DNA of 18,704 bases. Origin: Chloroflexota bacterium (GTDB taxonomy: Bacteria; Chloroflexota; Limnocylindria; Limnocylindrales; CSP1-4). Below are positions 1-4,997 of this stretch, in pieces. The position numbers and the translations under genes were made by a program. The stretch lies in contig JAJYDP010000015.1 in assembly GCA_021777365.1 (NCBI GenBank), positions 1-18,704 on the forward strand, given 5' to 3'. A model generated the notes under the pieces. That model was not told where the DNA came from, did not search any database, and saw only the letters and a program-made list of their open reading frames with translations. Every line of letters starts with the position of its first letter. Position 1 is the first letter of the stretch.

Positions 1-879
1 CAGGACCAGCTCTCCCTCGAGGCGGCGGCTGAACAACTCGACGAAGTCGCGGTCCGGTGTCACGGAGATCCGCGGCGCCAGCACGTCCTTGAGGACATCG
101 ACCTTCTCCCTCCCGAGGTCTGCGAGGCGAGCGTGCACGTAGGTGCCGATGTTCTCCGGTCCGATGGATTGAGGGTCAATGGCCCGTGCCCGGCCGATGA
201 TCGGCAGTCGCCGGGCGGTGTGGGCCCAACCATGCATAACGGATCCGCAGCCGATGAGCAGCGCGTCAAGCTCTGGCAGGTCGGTCGGGATGACCGGTCC
301 CGAGGGATGCGCGCCGAGTCCGCCGCTGGTGAGATCGTGCGCCGACAGCTCGACTGCTCTTCCAGGGTCGCGACCGAACAGGTGTCCGAATACCCGCGCG
401 ACGCCGAGCGAGGCGGCGACATCCGCCCCGATCGGGTTGGATGGCGCGTGGCCATACGTCAAGGCGCCGTCGCCATCGACCCAGCTTGCCGTGCGCCCGA
501 TCCAGCCGTCCGACGTCACCGCGATCCAGCCTGGCATGCCGCGGACAGTCTCACCGACGACGAGCACAGCGTCATACTCGGCGGCCGCGCTCAGGGACGC
601 GCGGTGAAGTGTGTGGTTCGAGCCGACGATTCCCGTCGCGAGTTCGTCACACTCGTCTCTGACGCGCCCGTCCAAGCTGTCAGGCAGCACGAGCCCCACG
701 TTGGGGCAGATACGCATCGTTTCGTTCAGTGCGAGCATGAACGTGTCGATGCTGTCCGCGTCATTTCGCTCGAGGCTGATGAGCACGCGTTTGCGAGAGA
801 GCAGCGCGGCTGCCGCCCCGTCGTGGCCGTGGATCAGTTCGGCACCCAGGCGCGCGGGCCGGCTCCCACTCCAGCTCAT
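1..879 (-). CDS. E1/ThiF-like ubiquitin-activating enzyme, C-terminus cut by window edge
   Basis: The frame stays open from ATG 879 to base 1 (293 codons), so only the N-terminal part is visible. Residues 1-170 form an inactive-looking N-terminal domain ending in the SNPIGADVAASLGVARVFG stretch (148-165), a signature I know from E1-like proteins of bacterial Ub-like operons. A Rossmann nucleotide-binding segment follows (LLIGCGSVMHG, 207-217), then AIDPQSIGPENIGTYVH and the ADLGREKVDVL helix (253-263), the usual E1/MoeB/ThiF order. The family adenylates the C-terminus of a Ub-like or sulfur-carrier protein. Its ATG overlaps the JAB stop as ATGA, implying coupled translation. Several canonical adenylation residues look changed (third loop Gly is Met, second Asp of DxD is Gln, the Arg after Asn is Thr). 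The region holding any catalytic Cys lies outside the window. Large plus-strand ORFs over it are shadows. Confidence 0.88.
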   Translation of the reverse strand, partial: MSWSGSRPARLGAELIHGHDGAAAALLSRKRVLISLERNDADSIDTFMLALNETMRICPNVGLVLPDSLDGRVRDECDELATGIVGSNHTLHRASLSAAAEYDAVLVVGETVRGMPGWIAVTSDGWIGRTASWVDGDGALTYGHAPSNPIGADVAASLGVARVFGHLFGRDPGRAVELSAHDLTSGGLGAHPSGPVIPTDLPELDALLIGCGSVMHGWAHTARRLPIIGRARAIDPQSIGPENIGTYVHARLADLGREKVDVLKDVLAPRISVTPDRDFVELFSRRLEGELVL

Positions 880-1409
880 AGCCTGATCCGAACGCCCTTC
901 GCATCGGCCTGCCCGATGGTGTGATACCCGGAGTTCACGAGCACTCGCGCGGTCCGCTCGGCATCAGGCATCCGACGGTACCGGCGCGTGGACCGATCGA
1001 AGCAGAACCAACCCCACGCCTCAACCGGATCGCGGCCGCCATCGCCCGCCACGACCGCCAGGAACTCCGGCACCTGGAAACCATGGCTTACATCCCGGGC
1101 GGACAGGCGACCCGGAACGCCAGGCGGGTGCGCGTGCACGTCGCCCACCAGCGTCAAGCCGCCGTGCCTCGCCCACGACGTGATCGCGCCGAGGACTTCT
1201 GGGTCCGCGCCCAAGGCCCAGCGGGACTCGTGGACCCCCGCGCCGCGGACGAGGAGGGCGGTGGAAATGTAGGTGGCGGCCGCGCGCGTGCCCAGCCAGA
1301 GCACGAGCGTCTCGTGACTCCCGCTCTCCTTCATCCACCTGACGGTCGCCGCGAGTACCCCGGAGGCGAGGGACCACCGCTCGATAGAAGGGTAGGGATC
1401 GTCCGTCAC
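876..1409 (-). CDS. JAB/MPN (JAMM) metallopeptidase, probable Ub-like deconjugase
   Basis: This 177-aa single-domain protein carries a complete JAMM zinc site: E33 in SHETLVLWLG, then HAHPPG (H92, H94) followed by S103 and D106 in RLSARD. In this family the residues bind Zn and hydrolyse isopeptide bonds or trim Ub-like precursors; bacterial versions sit in operons with E1 and Ub-like genes, as here. The length suits a stand-alone JAB domain plus a short C-terminal extension. Translation starts at GTG 1409, which overlaps the TGA stop of the Ub-like gene as GTGA, and its own TGA overlaps the E1 start as ATGA. The three genes therefore form one coupled minus-strand operon. Overlapping plus-strand ORFs lack recognisable domains. 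Cytoplasmic: no signal peptide. Confidence 0.93.
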   Translation of the reverse strand: MTDDPYPSIERWSLASGVLAATVRWMKESGSHETLVLWLGTRAAATYISTALLVRGAGVHESRWALGADPEVLGAITSWARHGGLTLVGDVHAHPPGVPGRLSARDVSHGFQVPEFLAVVAGDGGRDPVEAWGWFCFDRSTRRYRRMPDAERTARVLVNSGYHTIGQADAKGVRIRL

Positions 1410-1683
1410 GCAGCTCCCTTCGTGATCTCCTCAACGAGGAGGAACTTCGCTCCTCTACGGTGCTCCCCAAGCAGATCGCCGAGCGTCTCCGCCGGATTGG
1501 TGAGCCGACGTCCGTCGAACTCGTGTCTCGGTCCTGGTGGTCACTGACACCGAAGAAGTTCATCGCCGCCTGCCGGACGACCTCGACGGAGTCCGCCTCC
1601 TGGAACGCCGCGTGGAAGGGCTTGACGGCCGGCACGTAGTCGACGGTCACCTCCACCGCGGTTGACTGCTGAGTCTCGATCAT
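1406..1683 (-). CDS. Ubiquitin-like beta-grasp protein, frameshifted as sequenced
   Basis: Reading from ATG 1683 gives an N-terminal half with the pattern VEVTVDYVPAVKPFHAAF and SVEVVRQAAMNFFGVSDHQ. The C-terminal half continues in another frame: GAG at 1522-1520 begins EFDGRRLTNPAETLGDLLG, and the protein ends KFLLVEEITKGAA at 1406. Joined, they make about 92 aa with the layout of Ub-like proteins encoded beside bacterial JAB and E1 genes (two N-terminal strands, a helix, then a final strand ending near a Gly). Restoring the frame needs one added base near 1522, for example ACGGAG instead of ACGAG. An AGGAGG Shine-Dalgarno lies about 10 nt before the ATG. The stop overlaps the JAB GTG start. 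The final Gly is followed by Ala-Ala, so JAB trimming may be needed. Family assignment is by pattern and context. Confidence 0.75.
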
Positions 1684-1710
1684 CGGGTCCGCACCTCCTC
1701 GGCGGTTTAT

Positions 1711-1794
1711 CTGATCGCGAACCAGTGTTCGCTATCGCGAACTGTACCATCAACGCTGGCAGGTGCACAATAGCGACGTGATGTTCGCGATCAC
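1711..1794. promoter_or_regulatory. Divergent promoter/operator region with GCGAAC half-site array
   Basis: The 79-bp gap between the Ub-like and ImmA-like genes contains GCGAAC (1717-1722), GTTCGC (1727-1732) and GCGAAC (1737-1742). They alternate in orientation with exact 4-bp spacers, so the outer pair forms a 9-bp direct repeat ATCGCGAAC with a 20-bp period. A further GTTCGC (1783-1788) sits in an imperfect palindrome with GTGAT/ATCAC arms at the start of the plus-strand gene. A GATAAA-like -10 for the Ub-like operon lies beside the array on the minus strand, and TACCAT at 1745-1750 could be a -10 for the ImmA gene. The XRE protein encoded at 2627 is the natural candidate ligand (inference). 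Confidence 0.65.
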
Positions 1795-2608
1795 GAAGGC
1801 TGCGGGCGACTCAGCGTTCGAGCGCATGGCACGTTCCCATCCGCTCTGGTCGGATGCGCAGATCGTCCGGGCCCTCTGCGCCGAGCTGCTCGCCGACGCT
1901 GAGGCGCGACCTCCGGTGAACGTGGAGTTGCTGGCCTCGCTGCGCGGAATCGCCCGAATCCACATCGTCCCGCTGCCGTGGGCCGGGTCGCTTAGCCACG
2001 AGGACGGCCGCCTGATCGCGCGCATCAGCGAGGACGACGCCTACCCTCGGCAACGGTTCTCAATCCTGCACGAGACGATCCACACGTTTCTCCCCGGCTT
2101 CGACGAACGGGTCCAGCTCAGGTGTAAGCCCGGGCGAGCCCGTGAGCGCGCAGAGGTACTGTGTGACATCGGCGCCGCGGAGCTGCTCCTTCCGCGTAGG
2201 GCGTTCGCGCATGATCTGGCGACCGCCGGGCTCAGCCTCGAGGGGATCGAGACGCTGGCGAGCGGATACGAGGCGAGTCTTGAAGCGACAGCGATCCGCG
2301 CCGTCGATCTCACCCCCGAGCCGGCGATGCTGCTCGTGCTGGGAACGGACGCCCGGCGTTCGGATGAGACCGACCCCGGGTCAGCGCTCAGCGTCTCGTA
2401 TGCACACCGCTCGGGGCTCTGGCCGGCGGTGCCGGCGGGTACGGGAGTAAGCGAAGATTCGCCCTTGGCCCGGGCCTTTGAAGGCGAAGCTGTCGACGAG
2501 CCCTGGGATCTCAGCGAGCTCATCCCAGCCTTCGCCCGACCGGTCCGCATCATGGCTCGCGCATATGGTCGCCAGCGCCGGGTCCTCGCTATCATCACCC
2601 GGCTCTAG
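1763..2608 (+). CDS. ImmA/IrrE-family Zn metallopeptidase
   Basis: The 281-aa protein has the family zinc motif HETIH at residues 103-107 (SILHETIHTFLPG), followed by RAEVLCDIGAAELLLPR (129-145), where E131 fits the third ligand. ImmA/IrrE proteases typically cleave or inactivate a partner XRE repressor, and an XRE gene follows 18 nt downstream. The C-terminal 100 residues have no motif I recognise. The start is uncertain: GTG 1763, GTG 1778 or ATG 1781 are possible and none has a good Shine-Dalgarno. A -10-like TACCAT at 1745-1750 would place transcription near 1757-1763, so a leaderless GTG start is plausible. It is divergent from the Ub-like/JAB/E1 operon and shares its promoter region, suggesting co-regulation. 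Confidence 0.92.
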   Translation: MHNSDVMFAITKAAGDSAFERMARSHPLWSDAQIVRALCAELLADAEARPPVNVELLASLRGIARIHIVPLPWAGSLSHEDGRLIARISEDDAYPRQRFSILHETIHTFLPGFDERVQLRCKPGRARERAEVLCDIGAAELLLPRRAFAHDLATAGLSLEGIETLASGYEASLEATAIRAVDLTPEPAMLLVLGTDARRSDETDPGSALSVSYAHRSGLWPAVPAGTGVSEDSPLARAFEGEAVDEPWDLSELIPAFARPVRIMARAYGRQRRVLAIITRL

Positions 2609-2626
2609 TCCCCGGAAGGAGGTCGC

Positions 2627-3061
2627 ATGGTCGATCAGCTAACCCAGCCGGAGCAAGAGATCGACGAGACGATCGGCTCGCGCATTCGCCGGTACCGCGC
2701 TGAGGCCGGCCTCACGCCCGCTGAGCTCGCCGAAAGAGCGTCCATCTCCAGGAGCTATCTCTCCGAGCTCGAAAGCGGCGCTGATGGCCGCCCGTCGGCG
2801 GACACGCTGTACAAGATCGCAAGTGCTCTCGGGGTGGCGATGTCAGACCTCCTGGGACGGCCTATCGTGCCGCGTCCCACAACGGAGCGTCCCCCGAGCC
2901 TCATCGCATTTGCACGAGAAGCCAACCTGCCCGAATCTGACGTCGTCATGCTCGAGTCGATTCAGTTCCGCGGGGCGCCACCCACGACCAAGGAACGCTG
3001 GCGGTTTATCTACGAAGCGATCCGGAACAGCCGCGGAATGGACGACATCAACCACCAGTGA
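2627..3061 (+). CDS. XRE-family HTH transcriptional regulator
   Basis: The 144-aa protein has an N-terminal Cro/CI-type helix-turn-helix (IGSRIRRYRAEAGLTPAELA, continuing with ASISRSYLSELESG, residues 16-52) and a C-terminal segment with PSLIAFAREANLPESDVVML (about 89-109), typical of XRE regulators paired with ImmA-like proteases. A strong GGAAGGAGG Shine-Dalgarno precedes ATG 2627, 18 nt after the ImmA stop, so the two are one operon. It probably represses the divergent promoter at 1711-1794 until the protease relieves it; this circuit is inferred from the ImmR/ImmA precedent, not shown here. Confidence 0.95.
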   Translation: MVDQLTQPEQEIDETIGSRIRRYRAEAGLTPAELAERASISRSYLSELESGADGRPSADTLYKIASALGVAMSDLLGRPIVPRPTTERPPSLIAFAREANLPESDVVMLESIQFRGAPPTTKERWRFIYEAIRNSRGMDDINHQ

Positions 3062-3285
3062 AGCGGCCAGCCGCGTGCTCCGCTGATCAGGCTGACGCGC
3101 GCCAGCGAAGCCGACCGGTCGTCGATGACATGGTTATCGTCGTGGCGACTCCTCTCGCCCTGACCACAGCACTCGCGCCTGTGAGCAGGCACCATTCCGG
3201 AATGGGCGTGTCGCCCGATGCCTGGGTCGTCTCGGGACGGCACACGGAGCGGCGCCCGGCGAAACGATGCGCCGGCTCGTCGCCG
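3062..3285. other. Convergent intergenic region with a 14-bp palindrome
   Basis: This gap lies between the XRE gene and the stop of the minus-strand DinB gene. No credible gene is seen. It contains a perfect gapless 14-bp palindrome, CCATTCCGGAATGG, at 3192-3205. Without an arm-loop structure or T-run it does not look like a terminator. Confidence 0.5.
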
Positions 3286-3792
3286 TCAGATCCAGGGGTC
3301 GATCGGCGGTAGCCCGGCGGCGGTGAACGTCTCGTTCAGCTCCGCGATGTGCCAGATGTCGTGGGCGAGGACCCGCTGGATCACCGCGCCCCTGGTGTGC
3401 ACCCATCCCTCGCCCCACTCCGGGTGGCGGAGCTCGTCGCCCAGCATCGGCAGGGTCCAGCCGTCGAGGCATCGCTCCACGATCGCGAAGGTCGCGTCGA
3501 GGGCCTCGACCAGCTCGGCGGCATCGAGCGGGTGCTCGAGATCCTCGTCGCCCGGGCAGCTCCACGCCGCGTTGGTGAAGCGCGTCGTCCCGGCGCCGGG
3601 CTCGCCCCCGAAGTCGCACAGCCAGAAGACCCGCTGGCAGGCGGCGTGACCGACGATCGCCCAGAGCGGCCACCGGTCCGGTCCCGAGCGTAGCGCCAGC
3701 TGCTCGACGGTCAGGCCCCGGACCGCCTCCCGGAGCCGACGATTGATCTCGGGCCAGCAGTCGAAGGCCGGTCGGATGGCCAGATCGCGCAT
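3286..3792 (-). CDS. DinB-fold (DinB/DUF664-like) putative metal-dependent protein
   Basis: The 168-aa protein resembles the four-helix-bundle DinB superfamily, whose members bind a divalent metal through three His and often act in thiol-dependent detoxification. Visible candidate ligands are the His in WAIVGHAACQRVFWL and the two in RVLAHDIWHIAELNETF near the C-terminus, spaced as expected. The start is set at ATG 3792 (MRDLAIRPAFDC), with GAGG about 8 nt upstream on the minus strand. The frame is open for 45 more codons upstream, but that extension is basic and unlike the family. No operon partner is clear; the next minus-strand gene upstream ends around 137 nt away. Substrate unknown. Confidence 0.87.
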   Translation of the reverse strand: MRDLAIRPAFDCWPEINRRLREAVRGLTVEQLALRSGPDRWPLWAIVGHAACQRVFWLCDFGGEPGAGTTRFTNAAWSCPGDEDLEHPLDAAELVEALDATFAIVERCLDGWTLPMLGDELRHPEWGEGWVHTRGAVIQRVLAHDIWHIAELNETFTAAGLPPIDPWI

Positions 3793-3929
3793 GGGGTTCA
3801 CCTCTTCCTCGCCGGGTCGGTCGGGTTCTGGCGCGATGTTCGCCGCAACCGCCAGGGCGTGCCAGCGGGGTCGACCATCTGGCGGTCGGTCCGCCTCGAT
3901 CGTGGGCACGATGCAGCGCGAGCCCAAGC

Positions 3930-4339
3930 TCAGTCGGCCGGAACGATCTCCACTGGTACGGGAAGGTCAGGCCAGCCCGCGTCGGTCGTCAGAACGCGCC
4001 GGGCACCGAGCACCACCGCGGTCGCGACGACGAGGGCATCCGGCAACCGCAGCCGGGCGCCGTGGCGGGCACGGAGCTCGGCAGCCTGGGCGGCGACCGC
4101 CCGGGTGGCTGGCTCGACTGCGGCCGGCAGTGCATCCACGAAGGCGTCGACGGTGGCGACCGCCTCGCCGCCGCGGCGGTGCGGCGCCACCAGGATCTCG
4201 GCGTACGCTGAGGCCGGGAGCACCAGCCTGTCGCCGCGCTCGAGGGCCGAGCGTACGGTTCGGACGCGGCAGCGTGGTGAACGTCGGTCCCGTCGAGGAC
4301 GGCGATGAGGACCCCGGCGTCGAGGACGGTCAGCTCCAC
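3930..4339 (-). CDS. PIN-domain (VapC-like) toxin, frameshifted as sequenced
   Basis: From GTG 4339 the frame gives MELTVLDAGVLIAVLDGTD and then loses the family pattern after residue 28. The correct continuation is in another frame from about 4256 (VRSALERGDRLVLPASAYAE) to the stop at 3930. The joined protein, about 135 aa, has all four PIN acidic positions: D7 in LDAG, E in SAYAEIL, D in LPDALVVATA and D in TTDAGWPDL. PIN toxins are Mg-dependent RNases. The gene overlaps the end of the AbrB antitoxin gene by 10 nt, the usual TA arrangement. One extra base at the CCGTA junction (CCGGTA) would restore the frame, so this may be a sequence error rather than a dead toxin. Confidence 0.8.
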
Positions 4340-4581
4340 TCGCGCCGCAGCTCGTCGAGCTCGCCGGCGGGGTAGACGTCGGTCAGGGCGCCGGCGAAGC
4401 GGGCGACCGGATCATCGTCGCGGAGCAGGACGACCTCCCCGGGTCCGCGGACCTCGGCCCGCAGTCGATCGCCGGTGCGAAGGCCCGCCCGCGCGAGGGC
4501 ATCCTGCGGGATGGTCACCTGGTGCTTGGTGCTCACGCGGGTGTAACCGCGCTGGCGCTTGGCCTTTACTCGCCGTTCCAT
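4330..4581 (-). CDS. AbrB/SpoVT-type antitoxin
   Basis: The 83-aa protein has an AbrB swapped-hairpin DNA-binding domain: GYTRVSTKHQVTIPQDALAR then AGLRTGDRLRAEV, followed by an acidic C-terminus (GELDELRREWS) of the kind that binds a PIN toxin. ATG 4581 is chosen; a TTG two codons earlier is also open. No clear Shine-Dalgarno is present, so it may be leaderless. Its stop lies inside the PIN gene start. AbrB-type antitoxins neutralise the partner RNase and repress their own promoter, so a binding site is expected just upstream of 4581. Confidence 0.88.
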   Translation of the reverse strand: MERRVKAKRQRGYTRVSTKHQVTIPQDALARAGLRTGDRLRAEVRGPGEVVLLRDDDPVARFAGALTDVYPAGELDELRREWS

Positions 4582-4631
4582 GAGCAAAGCTTATCCCGGG
4601 CCTGCGGTCAGCCGCCGGTCGCCACCCGCGA

Positions 4632-4856
4632 CTACCGCCATGTCTGGATTCCGACCGCGGCGAGCGCGACGTTGTATCCGGCGAGCGCCAGGGGCCAGGC
4701 CATCGGCAAGCCCAGGTAGGCCCCGATGGCAGCCACCGGGAGTCCCGCCAGGGCAGTGAAGAGCCCGAACGCGATCGCCGGACGATTCCCCACGAACACG
4801 CCAGCGGCGACCAGAATGTGGAGGGCGAACACTGAGGCCAGCCCGATCGGGAGCAT
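4632..4856 (-). CDS. Small multi-pass membrane protein, possibly N-terminally frameshifted
   Basis: The 74-aa product is almost entirely hydrophobic, with about three predicted membrane segments (IGLASVFALHILVAAGVFV, AIAFGLFTALAGLPVAAIGA, WPLALAGYNVALAAVGI). No family is recognised. In another frame directly upstream, ATG 4936 gives MRIAAGNLLCPILIVPMAP, also membrane-like. One added base near 4862 (for example CCC for CC before AACATG) would fuse it to this ORF, giving about 101 aa with an extra N-terminal segment. The short ORF alone has only a weak Shine-Dalgarno (GGGTGG). Function unknown. Confidence 0.55.
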   Translation of the reverse strand: MLPIGLASVFALHILVAAGVFVGNRPAIAFGLFTALAGLPVAAIGAYLGLPMAWPLALAGYNVALAAVGIQTWR

Positions 4857-4997
4857 GTTGGAGCCACCCAGGGGTCGCTTGGGGCCATCGGCACGATGAG
4901 GATCGGGCAGAGCAGGTTCCCCGCCGCGATCCGCATATCGTCCGGCTCGTGGCGCGCTCGTCGATCAGGCCTCCGACGGCGGGCCACGTGTCGACGC

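Noticed and set aside
133..924. 263-aa plus-strand ORF
   Set aside because: It has no recognisable domain and lies opposite the continuous E1-like frame; it is a high-GC shadow.
1500..1545. Programmed -1 frameshift in the Ub-like gene
   Set aside because: The needed shift is -1, but no X-XXY-YYZ slippery heptamer or downstream structure is visible, so a missing base is simpler.
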